Source: Callorhinus ursinus
Lineage: Eukaryota > Chordata > Mammalia > Carnivora > Otariidae
NCBI RefSeq assembly: GCF_003265705.1
Contig: NW_020312894.1
Span: 337,924 to 401,923 of the forward strand
Direction of reading: 5' to 3'
DNA length: 64,000 nt
Shown one piece after another: positions 27,051 to 38,870 of this stretch. The notes under the pieces were generated by a model. It saw nothing but the letters and a program-made list of their open reading frames with translations, was not told where the DNA came from and made no database searches. The position numbers and the translations under genes are program-made. Each line of letters opens with the position of its first letter. Within the stretch, counting starts at the first letter, position 1.

Positions 27051-30000
27051 GGTCCTCCTGCACTTGGAAACTTCCTCTCCCCGCCCCCACCTCTGACGAG
27101 AGGAGTCGACGGGTCGGGGAGGGCAGTGGGCATGACCTGACGTCGGACAGGTGACCCACCCGGTGGGAAGGCGGGCTGTGCAGACCCGCGGACCCACCGG
27201 GGGATGTCTAACCGGGTTGGATGGCTGTTCAGTTTTTGCAGACGTGAACTTCCCCACCTCCTCCATATGCAGGTGTGGCCCAGAGGAGATCCGCGCTGAC
27301 GGTGAGCGGGCCAACTCCGGCAGAGTGGGGTTAGGGTGCGTACACCGTGGCCCCAGCTCTGGGCTCGCCAAAGTGCTGCCGCCCTGCCCCCATCCCCACT
27401 TATTCCCCAGCACCCCCCAGTGACCCAGGAAATCCCAATGGCAGGACCGGCAGAGACCCTTTTCCACCCCAAGGCCCCAGAGGTGACCCTGGGCCTCCTG
27501 CTCTATCTCAGATACCTCTCAGTAACTTCTTGCCAGTGGGGAAACTGAGGCCAGATGCCTTGTTGGCTGGCTGAGCGCTGGTGCACCCCTGCCCCCCACA
27601 GCCCAGGTCCGTGTTCAGCTTTTACTCTGCTGTAGAATCCCCAGTACTGGTGACCTGACCTCACAGGCTCCAGGTGCCCCCATGCTCTGTCTCTGAGACC
27701 CTCTGACCCTCAGGGGTGGGCCGCAGGCTTGGCTGGGAGGGGCCTGGAGTCAGGTCCCCAAGGTGATGGTAGTAGCCGAGTTAGTACCAAGAGTAAGGGG
27801 GTGGGGGGTGTGAGGACACCAGCGTCCCCCTGTCCTGCCCTGCCTGGGCTGGCAGTGGGCTCAGACTGGGCCTGACTGTCTCCCCGCCCTTAGCAATGCT
27901 CAGAGAGGACACAACTCTTTCTGCGAAACTGAGGCACAAAGATGTGAAATGTAGGGTAAAGCAGCCCCTCTGGACAGAGCGGGCCAGTGGTCTGAGGCCT
28001 GTCCAGTGGGCTGCTGGCTCCAGGCCCAGTGGCCTTGTCTTCCACCCTCTGCTGAGGGAGATGAGCCAGCCATGCCTCGGTTTACACTGTGGGCCAGATG
28101 ACCAACATGCTCTCCTTCCCAAGGAGAACGGGACGAGGTGGGCCATGGGGAAGGCCAGAATGCTGGAAGATAAGGAGCGGCCAGGCTTCCGAGTGACCCG
28201 CACGCCCTGCGAGTTAGTGGAAACAAGCAGTTAGGGGTCAGAGCCCCCACGCAGACAAATCTAACCACAGAGAAAAGCAGAGAAAAAGGCGGAAGAAAAT
28301 GCACCCGGGATAGCAGGATTTCCCACCAGCCGGCAAAAAGATCACAGCCAGTTCTTTCTTGTCACCAGCTCTGTATGTCCCCGTTTTGTACGACCAGGAC
28401 TTTAACCGTGAGAAACCAGCTTTACAGGAGAGCAGGGATCTTGGAGACCAGTGGGCAGGTTTGGGGACAGCCTGGGGCAGAACAGCCTCTTCCCAGAAAC
28501 CCCTGTTCTCACCACAGGATAAAGGTGGCAACCCAGGGGTCGTCTGGGAGAGCTGGGGTCAGGGAGGTGGCCCAGGTGCCCCTCTGGTGGATGAGTGTTT
28601 GAGGTCACCACCAATAACCTGTGTAGTGCAACTAGACTGAAGGGCAGGGCGAGCCCAGAGCCAGGATGGTCACAGGTGCCATGGCAGGGAGAGGCCAGCG
28701 TGACCCCAGTAAGTGTCAGCAGGCAGGCAGCAGGGGCCTGCATCCCCGGCTGTCCTGGGCCCAACACCATCCCTGCTGGCCGGCTTCGTGAGGCCAGGGC
28801 AGAAGGCCCAGAGGGCAGGCGGCACTGCCGGTGGCCGGGTGGCGGAGGGCTGCAGGCTGAGGCTGGCCCTCCACCCTAGGCCTGGGCATCCCACTGCTCC
28901 TGGAGGCCGTTCTGAAGGTGCTGCCCCTGGACACCTACGTGGAGAGCCCGGTGAGTGCCTGTCGCCACACTGCCCCTCCCTGCTCTGGTCCTTGGCTTCT
29001 TCTTTGTCAGACCTCGGAGGACCCATCTGCCTTGAAGGGTGGGGGGAGGACATGTGTCCCCAAAGAGCCCTGAGCCTGATCAGAGGACCCCTAAACTGTC
29101 ACCCAGTGTGGGGGCTGGAAGTGCCCCCGGCAGCTGGACGGATAGAGCACAAGCTGACCCCCTCTGTTCCTAGGCTGCTGTCATGGAGCTGGTGCCCAGT
29201 GACAGGAGAACAGGCCTTCAGACTCCAGTGTGGAGGAGCTACCAGTCCATCCTATTTGAGGCTGGCTGCACGGTGAGGCTGCAGCCCCCACCAGGAAAGC
29301 ACTCAAGGACCCCCTGCACCTCCTTGGAGGCCCAGGGAGGAGTAAAAGACGGGCCCCGAATCCACCCTACAGTTGTGGCTCACTTGCTCACCCTCCACAA
29401 AAGAGTGACCCTGGGGCTGTGGCTGTCCCCTGTCCCCAGCCTCCCACCTCTCAGGTCAGGGACCCTGTCGTGGCCTGTGGCCCCTCACCCACCCCAGCTT
29501 GTGTGAGTGGAGCCAGGGGCAAGTGGGGCACCCCTGGCCCCTGTCTTGTGGTCAGAGGCCGGGCCTCATGCCGCGTGTCACCCCCACATTGTGAGGGGAT
29601 GAACCTGTCCCCCCCAGGACCTCCCACTGGCACGTCTTGGGCAGGACCCACCTGAGGAAAGGCTGCCTGGGACTCCTCTCCTGGGCAGGGGCCCTCCTGC
29701 CTTCAGGCCAACTCCAGGAGACACAAGGGCCCCAGGCAGCTGGCCACCACAGCCCCCCATGTCCCTGCCTGTCCAGTCCTCACAGCTTAGAGGCTGAGCA
29801 TCCTTGGGACCTCAGCCAGGAGAGCCAGAGACATGAAGCTCAGAGCGGCTATGTCTCCTCATGCCCCTGGCACCTGCTTGGGCCCTGAGGGTTTCTGAGC
29901 AAGGCCCCTCAACCATGACATTTTGCCTTCCAGAGCACCCTGGCGAAGATAGAGAGGTTTGAGTTTTATGCGCGGGCCAAAAAGGCTTTTGCTGTTGTAG

Positions 30001-30350
30001 CAACTGGGTGAGTTCTGGCTGAGTTCACGGGGTCCTGCAGGGTCCTGCTGGTCAGGGTAGGTTCGGCCAGGTCTGGCTGGGTCTGGGTCATATGAGGCAC
30101 TTCCCCTACCCTCTGCTCAGCCCCTGCCCCAAATGAGGCTAGAGGCCCCACTGGGAAGAGGATTGTCAAGGGATTTGCCTGAGGACTGGTCCCTGGACTT
30201 GTCTAGTGGATGGGGTGAAAGTGCATGGGATGGGGGGCAGAGCAGGGATCCCAGTTTGGTGCTCAGCTCAGCTCCTTATGCAGGGAGACGGCCCTCTATG
30301 GAAACCTCATCCTCAAGAAGGGGGTGCTGGCCCCTGAGGCACTGTTCTAG
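26381..30350 (+). CDS. FUOM: Fucose mutarotase
   Basis: RbsD/FucU-family mutarotase that interconverts alpha- and beta-L-fucose, feeding the salvage route to GDP-fucose in the cytosol. Six coding exons: 26381-26465, 27233-27301, 28880-28950, 29174-29272, 29934-30007 and 30284-30350. Phases agree and give 154 codons plus TAG, equal to human FUOM. The N terminus MVVLKGVPALLSPELLYALA leads into RMGHGDEI, which holds the family's catalytic-type His (His24). Exon 3 encodes LPLDTYVESP, exon 4 MELVPSD, exon 5 FEFYARAKKAFAVVATG and exon 6 ETALYGNLILKKGVL. The start sits in a CpG island. No canonical AATAAA appears soon after the stop; the first is at about 31264 inside an old repeat, so the 3' end is unresolved. 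Convergent with PRAP1. Confidence 0.95.
27002..27021 (+). repeat. Twenty-base G homopolymer in FUOM intron 1
   Basis: An uninterrupted run of 20 G. It could form a G-quadruplex and is also a place where sequence length is unreliable. Confidence 0.9.
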
Positions 30351-32529
30351 GCCTGGCGAAGACCACTGGGCCCAGAGAGGAATCTGGATCTCTGAGCCAG
30401 ACAACGGACGAACCGGCCCTGCCCTGCTCAGCCCAGACTGCACCCAGCTGAGGACCCCAGGGGCCAGGCCAGTCCTGGGAGGTGGGGGGAGGGGCTGCTG
30501 ACTGGGGCTGGGACTCAGCCAATTTACGACAACGGTGTGAAGTGTGGTGACTCGTCAGTGTTCAGTCCAGGGGTCTCAACAACAGCCCCGTCCTCACAAA
30601 GACTTGTTTGGTGCCGAACACAAGGGAGGCCATTGGCTCCTCAGAGCGCCTCCCCCTCCCCGCCACGCATCCTCAGGTGGGAAGGAAGGCCTCCCTCCTG
30701 CTCCCTCTCTCCAGTGGTTGAGTGCCTGCTGAACACACAGGGCCCGAGCCGCCCTGGGAAATGGGGGTGAGGCGGGAAGAGGCGAGGGGACTCCCCGTGC
30801 CCAGCACAGGCCCAGCCTGCCTGGAGGCAGCGTGTGGGAGGGGGGCTATGGTGGCTTCTGGCACGAGGCTGGGGCGGGGGCTCAGGGTGCTCAGGGTGGG
30901 AGTATCCTGCCACCACTGCTCTGGGCCCCAGGGTCTCCCTAAACCCTTGCCCTCCCCGCCAGGCCTCCCTCTAGCCACGTGGGTGCAGAAGCTGGTATGA
31001 ACGGGGGCTCCTGGGCCCTAGGTCCCTCGGAGCCTGGGGAAGGCTCCCCTGCTGGGGACCGGCGCTGGTGTCCCAGATGCCAAGGAGAACCTGGAGGGCA
31101 GGCAGGCCCACTGGGCTGGAGGTCTGGGGCTCAGCCTAGGGAAGGGACCCTGCCTGGGCCCAGTCACTGCCAGGACTTAACCTCAGACCCCTGATCCCAC
31201 GGCCACTGCTAGCCACACAAAGGCCTTTCTTTAAACAGCTTTATTGAGACTTAGCTGACATACAATAAACTGTACACATTTAAAGTGGACAGTTAAATGC
31301 CTTTGGATGTTGTCTACACTGGAGAGCCTCTTGCCTCCTCCAGCATCCCCTGCTCACGAGGCTCACACACCTCAATGGCCCACTCCCAAATCCTAGCGGC
31401 ACTGCTGCTCCAGGAGCTCTCAGCCACATGGCTGCACCCTTGGGTTGGAGGAAATGCCCACGGGGAATCCTGGCTCCAGGGATGCCAGAGAGAGACTGGG
31501 CCACAAACCACCCTGGGCTGTCCTGGGCCATGGCCACCACTGACCTTGGATCTGAGCTCGGCGCTGGGCCCCCATTGCCCGTACCCAAATTGCTCAGACG
31601 GGGGCGACCTGCAGGCTTACTAACCCTCACACGTGCTGTGCAGGATAGTCTGGGGCCTCCCTGTGCACTTGGCTCCTCTGGTCTGGGGCAAGAGCAAGTG
31701 CAAGGTGCACAGCGGTGAGTCTGGGACTCACCGTTACGGTCCTGCTGTCAGAGCAGGACCATGAACAGGTCACTATCCAGTCTGGGGTCCCTTCCTCAGT
31801 AACGTGGGGATGACAGTGCCCCTACTTGGTGGTACGGTGCCAGGCGGTGAGCACGTGAGCCGTCAGACAGAGCCTCAGGGCATGGGCCACCATTCAAGTC
31901 CTCAGAGGGTACCCACGGGAGGACACAGAACTCTAGGGCACGTGAGGTCACCCTGGACAAGCCCACTGTCCCCAGAGCAGCCGGATGCATCCGAATCTGC
32001 CTGGTGCTTTATTCTGTCTTAAGCACTGGAGTGGCTCAGGCTGGGGACTGAGAGGCACTCAATGCTTCCCTCTTGATGCAGGGACATGATCGCCACACAC
32101 AACCCCATTTGCATTTGCACACACAGTCTGCACACATTCAGTATGTGAAATAACTCCAGTGAGCTCATGCCCGCAGCCTGAGTCCTGCACCGGCCCCCAC
32201 CTGAGCACCGGTGCACCTGTCCACCTGAGCACCCACCGACGGGCAGCCTCCTGCTGTCTTTTTAGGGCCCATCTGCGGGGAGCTGACTGGTCCCAACCAC
32301 TGACCTCTGCCATGCCCCTAGCCCCATCCCAATGTACAAGGAGGAGGCCTAAGGGGAACAGATTATTCCAAGAGCAGGGGTGCTGGGTTGGGGGAGCTTT
32401 GGGGGCTCTCGATGTGTGGAGACAAGCCTGTGGCACCAGGAGGACACGGGCCTCCCTTCTCCCAGACAGAGCAGGCTAGGACCATGGTCACTGTTCCTGA
32501 AGACACATGTGGCTTCCGCCTCCGTGAGG
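30351..32529. other. Intergenic DNA between convergent FUOM and PRAP1
   Basis: No gene recognised. An old L1-type scrap lies at about 31226-31330 (gctttattgagacttagctg, acatacaataaactgtac). Confidence 0.4.
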
Positions 32530-32535
32530 TTTATT
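32530..32535 (-). other. PRAP1 polyadenylation signal AATAAA
   Basis: A canonical AATAAA on the minus strand only about 20 bases after the PRAP1 stop codon. It implies a very short 3' untranslated region. Confidence 0.75.
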
Positions 32536-32553
32536 TTTCCAGTTGGGGAGGGG

Positions 32554-34560
32554 TCAGGGGCCCCAGGAACCCTCCCTGGGGTGGTAGATGTGGTCTTGAT
32601 CCTCCTCTGGCCCTTGAAGCACCTGGCGGAGTGACAGCGCCCAGGACCAGAGCCCTGCCTCATCCTGGACCTCCTGGGCCTCCTCGGGCGGTGGGTGGTA
32701 CAGGTCATCACGGTCCGGCTCAGGGTCCCACCTGGGGCTTGGAACATGGCCCAGGGTGTCCTCGGTTCCTGCCTGGGCCTTGATGCCTAAGGACAAGGAG
32801 GTGGGATGGAGGTGTGGTTCCCCTCTGGAGGGAAGCCGACTCCATGGGGGCTCGCCTGCTGTGACCTTGTTCCACACCCCGCCAGGGGTGCTCACCTTGA
32901 CCTTGTGGTTTCTCCCATGTGGCAGCCGCAGGCTTTGGTGCCACCAGCAGCCCCGTGAGCTGGTTGTCCTTTCTCAGAGTTTCCACCATTCGGGCGCCCC
33001 AGGCCCTGCGAGCACAGCTGGGTCAGTCAGGTCTACCTGTTCCAAAGGAGGCAGCCAGCCAGCCCGGCCAGTGAGGGTGCCCACCACCTTCTGAGCAGCC
33101 TGGGGGCCCTGGGCAGGAGACCTAGTGGGAAGTTGCTCCCCACCAGAGTCCTTGGTGGCTCAGTTCCATCACTCACGACCTGCCCCAGGGGCCCTGGGAC
33201 AAGCAGCCCTGCCCCCCCCCCCCCCAAGAGCTATGGCCAGGCAACCTCCATGGAAGCAGGCCAGGCTTCCCCACCACATCCCTGAGCTGCAGGGGGCCCA
33301 GGAAGGTCAGAGCGTCCCTTGGGAGGCATCCTAAGGGTGTCCCCTGAGAAAACGTCCTGGCCCAGCCCTGGGTCGTGGAGACCCAGAGAACGTGGGCAGG
33401 AGCTCCCTCCTGTTCCGGAGGCCAGGACTGTGCAGGCTGGGGAGTGGCTCTCTGCCCTCTGGCCTGGCCCAGTGGCCCTGGGGGAGAAACCAGCAGGTGT
33501 TGCCTCATGTGAGTGCAGGGAATGGGGCATGGCTTAGGAGGACCTCTGTCTGGGGCCTCGGCCCTGTCCCCGAGGCTGCTAGGAGAGCTAGGGGATCATC
33601 CTGGAGCCCCCTGCCCCCAGGCTCTGGTAGGCCACTGACAGATCCCGTGGGGCCCCATGCAGGCTGGAGCATTGCCCCCTCCCCGAAGCTGCTGTGCAGG
33701 GCTTCCCCGCCGTCCACAACGCCCTTAGCTTAGGGGGTTCCCAGAAGGGGCTACTGGGGGCACTCACTCCTCTGTGTCCCGCTCAGGGGCCCCGACGTGG
33801 CCTTTGGTCTTGATGAGGACCTGGAAGAGGGAGGTCACAGGTGTGGGGTCCAAGGTCAGAGGACACCTGCAGAGAGATGGCTCCAAGGTCCCCTGGACCA
33901 CACTTGCTGACTCCACCCCACCCTCTGCGGACTGGACAGAAGCCATGTGGTTCCTGGAGAGACAGGACCACCCCTGAGGCTGCGTCTGCACCACCCCTCC
34001 CTGGCTGATGGCCTGAGGAAGGGGGGCCAGCTCCTCTGAGTCCAGCCCTCCGTGGAGCGAGTTGAGCACGGGGGAGTGAATGAAACGTGACCCCTGGGGA
34101 GCGACCAGCTGTCTGTTGCCAGGAAGGGGTGGGCTTTCCCCTTCACCTGGTCTCTCCCAGGTGTGCAAGTCTGAGTGGTCTTGGCCCAGGGCGGGGTCGG
34201 AGGGGAAGAGGGATGGGGAGACACGGCTGGCACCAGTTACCTGCACAGAGAGCATGCACAAGGACGGAGGATGTGCTCGGACTCAGTGCCAGTGAGTGTC
34301 ATCAAGGGCCCCCTCCTCCACCTGGACCACCTGGGCGTCCGTGAGCCTCGCCCATCGGACCCCACACAGGGACCTGCTCCCCGTCATCCTGAGGGCCCCT
34401 CCCAGTGCCCACAAGGCCACCCGCCACACTTGGTGCCCTTCCTTCACATTCCTTGCCGGTGGGGCAGGGCTGGGCGGAGGAGCTCACACATACCTGGGGC
34501 AGGAAAGCCGAGCCTGCCTCCTCCAGCAGCAGAGCCGCCAGGCTGGTGACCAGGAGGAGC
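32554..34560 (-). CDS. PRAP1: Proline-rich acidic protein 1, first exon not located
   Basis: Small secreted acidic protein of gut, liver and uterine epithelium; in mammals it has been linked to lipid handling and epithelial protection. Four exons are visible on the minus strand: 34560-34494 (hydrophobic signal-peptide core LLLVTSLAALLLEEAGSA), 33820-33768 (VLIKTKGHVGAPE), 33005-32896 (AWGARMVETLRKDNQL ... EKPQGQ) and 32786-32554. The last exon carries the diagnostic acidic tail, DDLYHPPPEE and GPEEDQDHIYHP. Phases agree, giving about 153 residues plus the missing start; human has 151. The first listed exon begins after a cccctcag acceptor with an incomplete codon and has no ATG, so the start codon should sit in a short upstream exon I could not identify. 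The C terminus runs seven codons past the HP where I recall the human protein ending with one more residue. Confidence 0.88.
33209..33227 (+). repeat. C-rich homopolymer tract in PRAP1 intron
   Basis: A near-continuous run of C in the intron between the second and third recognised PRAP1 exons. Its length may be unreliable. Confidence 0.6.
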
Positions 34561-35340
34561 CTGAGGGGACCAGAGAGGAGAGCGAGAGGCTGGGCAGGTT
34601 TGCTCCTGCTCATCAACCTCCAGACGGGACACCAAGGGGGGCAGCCCAGTGTGGTTGGCGGTATGGGTCCCAGCCAGGGAGGCCTGGGGCCAGGTCCACT
34701 TCTTTGTTTCTCCATCTCATAGACCAAGGACACACAGGCACAGAGATGTGGGACTGCCACAGGCCCACACGTGCTCTCAGGGCCCCTCAGACCAGGGGCC
34801 GCTGCCCCGCTGCACCCAACATTCTGGACAGATCGCTGCAAGCACGGGCCGCCAGGTGGATATGATGATCCGTGCCTTGCCTCCAGCTCCCAGCATCTGG
34901 GCTAGCAGCTGCACACAGATATGCACCCTCTTGGACACAGAGCAGTGAGGGCTAACAGCATCCTCGCCTGGGTGCTGATGGGCTAGGACCTGGGGCAAAG
35001 ATCTCAGAGTGCTCTGTGTCCATGGCACCCTGAAGCTGTGCACGGTGGCTCCCTCGGCCAGACTGCACCTTGGCTCATCTCAGAGCTGTGGGTGGACTGT
35101 GGTGTCAGTGCCTGGGCACAAAGCCCCACAGGAGGCAAGCAGGATGGGTGCTCTTCCTGGACACAGTCAGCCTGACCCCTAGGGAGGCCAGGATGGCCAA
35201 GAGGGGAGAGGAGCCAAGGACCAAGCCCCAAGCAGGGAGTCTGCAAAGAAACACACGCAGGACAGGTGACCAATGGACCCAGCAGTAAAGGTCCTAGAAG
35301 CCTCATCCAAGACAGGAGAGGAGAGGGTGGGAGACTGACT
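34561..35340. other. Region expected to hold the PRAP1 start exon
   Basis: Lies upstream of the PRAP1 signal-peptide exon. I checked minus-strand ATGs here for a following GT donor in the required phase and found none convincing. Confidence 0.3.
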
Positions 35341-35495
35341 GGTGCCTGGTGCCTGGTGTGTGTGTGTGTGTGTGTTGCACGGTGTGTGCATGATGCATGT
35401 GTGCGTGCATGGTGTGTGGTGCATGTGGGCATGGTGCATATGGTGTGCATGGTGCATATGGTGTGCATGGGTGAGCATGTGTGTGTGTCTTGTTA
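35341..35495. repeat. TG-rich simple repeat and degenerate minisatellite
   Basis: Starts as (tg)n, then loosely repeats gtgcatggtgtgcatatg units. Such alternating purine-pyrimidine DNA can adopt Z-form. Confidence 0.8.
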
Positions 35496-35579
35496 AAAGA
35501 CAAGACAACAGGCCCAAAATAGAATCGCTCACCCCAAGCCCCAGGTCACCAACCCAAACCCAGAAATGGATCCTTAAAG

Positions 35580-35830
35580 CAGTGAGGCGGGAACGCGTGG
35601 TCAGCCCTGGGTAGGTCATCTGCCTGACAGGCCCCTGCTGTCCCCTGAGGAAAGGTCACCCTGCAATGACCCACCCGCGTTTTGCTGTGGGAACTTCCTC
35701 GTCCCGCTCCCTTCTGCCTGTAATTCCTGTCTGCCGGATGGGATGCTGCCTGATTCTAATTGATTTTGCTCAAATAAACTCAAAATTTTAATATGCCTCC
35801 GTTTATCTTTTAACAGTCTGTGTGCTCACA
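35580..35830 (+). repeat. Possible old LTR end
   Basis: The stretch tgattttgctcaaataaactc followed by aaattttaatatgcctccg resembles the polyadenylation end of an old LTR repeat. Family not identified. Confidence 0.35.
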
Positions 35831-37985
35831 GGGCTCTTCCTGGCGTTCTGGGGAAGGGTTCTTTCTGTGGCTGGCCAGTTGGCAGGCTGGGCAGGGCTGG
35901 GAGGGGCCAGGGAGCCCAGAGGGTCAGCAGGGGCCTCAGATCAAGGCTTCCTACAAGCTGCCCCACCCCCGTAGCCACAGATTCCAGTCCCACAAAGACC
36001 TTTGCCTCTTCTCTCCAAGTGGCTCAGCACTTTGGGGCGAGGGTTCCTGTGCACACCACGGGAGCCAAAGGGCCGGGGCATGCCCTGGACCTTGGGGCAC
36101 TGGCCTGGTCTGGTTCAGCTGCCCTGCCTCTCCTGGGCACCGACTCGTAGACAGCGGCCGGCTCTCGTGCTGGCAGGGGTTGAACTGTGGACCTGTGCCT
36201 ACGTGTCTGGACTCTACACGCACCACCACGCTGTCCAGCTAAGCCAGGGAAAGCACCTCCCACACCTCCCACATAGGACCTCTGCTGGGTCCAGAGAGTG
36301 GTGGGGAGCATGGGGCATCCTGGCTGTGGGCCCCCTGTAGGTCTCTTTCCAGGAAGACAGCTCTGGATACCAAAATGTTCCCAAGACCCCCAAGCCACCC
36401 AGCGAGCCACCTCTCTACAGGAGGGGATGGCCTCTGGTTCACACCAGAGTTCTAAGGAGAAACCCCCAGAACAGGAGGGCAAGGGGAGGGCTCTGGCGTA
36501 GAGGAGGAGGAAAGGGGACCCCCATGGAATGAAGACAGTGTCTGGCCCCAGGGCCCAGCACACACCCCTGCTTCCAGGGTGATGTTCTCTCAGCGTAGCG
36601 TCTGACCCCTGCCCTCAGCCCCTGCCAGCCTCCAGCCTCCTCTTCTTGACCCAACCCTTTCTTTTGGGCCGTCACAAACCTGGTGCCTCTTCCCTCCCAC
36701 GTGCAGGGGTGATGCTTTGCTGGGTCAAGGGACCCCAAGGGACAGGTGTGCTCTCTCTCTCGTGGGGATCCCAGGGGTGGCCCTCAAAGCTGGTGCCCAG
36801 ACGCAGACACCAGATGGGCCACAATCGCTGGTAGCTCAGGAAGGAGACCTCTGGCAGCCCTGGGGACTGCAGCCAAACACTGGCGTGAGGACAGAGAGCC
36901 ACCCCTTCCTCCCCACCAACTCCCTCCCCTGGAGCCAGCCTGAGCTGGGAAGGAGGTACCCCAGGGGCTGGGGGTGTCTGGCTTCAGGAGCATTGGGCAT
37001 TACCTCCTCATGATGGGGTCCCCTTCTCAGCGTAGACGGTGCTCTCAGGGACCCGTAGTTCCAGATCCAAGCACACAGTGACTCAGACACCTGGCCCTGC
37101 TCTTCCCCACCCAGGTTCCTCGGGGTTTTATGGCCCCATGTGGGCGTACCTGGACAGAGGTCAGAGACCAGGGATCCCAACTACACTGATGACTGGTTCT
37201 ACCCAGCTGGCTCTCCACCAGCTGTCACTCCCATGAGTGCCCCACCACCCACTTCAGGACGGACCTGATGCAGCGCCCCTCCCACTTCAGCCCCTAGGCT
37301 GGAATCTGCATGCCCCATGCGCATTCCTCCTGGCCACCCACCAGCAAAGTGTCCTGATGTTGCAGGCCAGAGCTTTGTGACCTGGGGGCATTGGACCCCA
37401 AACTGGGCTGACTGGTTGGCTGGAAGCTGGAAAACCGTCCCAGCAGCCCCCTGCCCTTTGGGCATTCTGGGCACAGGCCTCCTCCTGGATCTGGGTTTGC
37501 TCAAAGACACGTGCAAGAGTTGGGGCTTCCCACAAGTGAGAGTGAGGAGCCTTACAACCAACCGGGTCAGGGCTCTGGAACGCGACCCAGGGCACAGGCG
37601 CAACTGAGAAGTGGGTGCTCAAACAGGCGCTGAACCTTGTGTCAGAAGGGAGGGGCCAGCAGCCTCCTCATGGGCGGTGGGCACAGAGGCTCCACAGGGG
37701 GGTTTCAGGGAAGCAGCCCTAAAAGCTGCCTCAACGTATCTCTGTGCTCCCAGCCGTCGGCAGAGAGCAGAACCCCACTGCCCAACCGGGCACGGCCTTG
37801 AGCAGTGTAGACCCAGGGGCAACCCACAGGAAGCCAGGTGTCAGAGAGCCAGGGAGGGGAAGGTACAGCATGAGGTCAGGGCGTACATCACAAGGAAACA
37901 GTGTGCAGATCCAATCCAAGGAAACTGCTAAACAAATAACCATCACCCTCATCAGCAAATACCAGAATCCAAAGTGGCTGCAACA
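35830..37985. other. Intergenic DNA, nothing recognised
   Basis: GC-moderate sequence with many short open frames, none resembling a known protein. It could hold untranslated exons that I cannot see. Confidence 0.35.
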
Positions 37986-38008
37986 TATAATCTAAGACAT
38001 CTAGTTTG

Positions 38009-38030
38009 TTTGTTTGTTTGTTTGTTTTAA
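38009..38030 (+). repeat. (GTTT)n microsatellite
   Basis: Five to six uninterrupted tttg repeats. Confidence 0.9.
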
Positions 38031-38504
38031 ATGAAGAGATTTGATTTTTTGAGCAATTTTGGGTACAGAGAAAAATCTAGCAGAAAGTAGAGTCCCCATA
38101 CACCCTCTCCAGCTCACCCTGTTTCCCCACCACTAGCCTCTGGCATTGGTATGACACACTTGTTCCTTTGATGAGATCATTATTTCTCAACCAAAAATTA
38201 CAAGACAGACAAAGAAACAAGAAAAGTGTGACCAATATTCGGGGGAAAGCAGGTAATAGAAAGTTCTCTGAGTGGACCCAGATACTGGACTTAGCAGATA
38301 AGAGCTGAGTGGGAACCATCGTAAAGAATTAAAGAGAAGGGGTGATGAAATGTCTTAAGTAATTTCAATTAACAGAATTCTTAAAAGAATCAAATGGAAA
38401 TTCTGGAATTTAAAAACGCAATAACTAAAATTTAAAAATTCACTAGAGGGTTTAGTAGAAGACACATTTAAGTATTTAATATCTTTAAGTTAGATGAGCT
38501 CTTA

Positions 38505-38701
38505 TTTTTTTTAATATTTATTTATTTATTTGACAGAGAGACAGAGACAGCGAGAGAGGGAACACAAGCAGGGGGAGTGGGAGAGGGAGAAGCAGGCTTC
38601 CCGCCGAGCAGGGAGCCCAACGCGGGACTCGATCCCAGGACCCTGGGATCATGACCTGAGCCAAAGGCAGACGCTCAATGTCTGAGCCACCCAGGCATCC
38701 C
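38505..38701 (-). repeat. SINEC carnivore SINE inside L1, with target-site duplication
   Basis: Minus-strand copy with tttatttatttatttgacag, body, and head ending ccaggcatccc. The flanks tagatgagctctta at 38491-38504 and 38702-38715 are identical. Confidence 0.95.
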
Positions 38702-38802
38702 TAGATGAGCTCTTAAAGACAGATCAAAAGAAATTATCCAATCTGGAGAGACCAAAAAAGAAGAAAAATGAACAGCATCTCAGAGACCTGTTAGACCACA
38801 AG

Positions 38803-38870
38803 TGTCAAGCACACATGCACACACGTGCACACACGTGCACACACACACCATGCATCTGTACACATATAGG
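38803..38870 (+). repeat. CA-rich microsatellite inside the L1 relic
   Basis: Repeated acacacgtgc and cacaca units. Confidence 0.8.

Noticed and set aside
25801..27159. Several 150-255 codon frames over the FUOM CpG island
   Set aside because: GC-driven open frames on both strands with no recognisable domain, overlapping FUOM exon 1 or the G20 run.
35300..35310. Minus-strand ATG followed by a hydrophobic MRLLGPLLLGPLV peptide as the PRAP1 start
   Set aside because: No following GT donor in the phase needed to join the exon starting at 34560.
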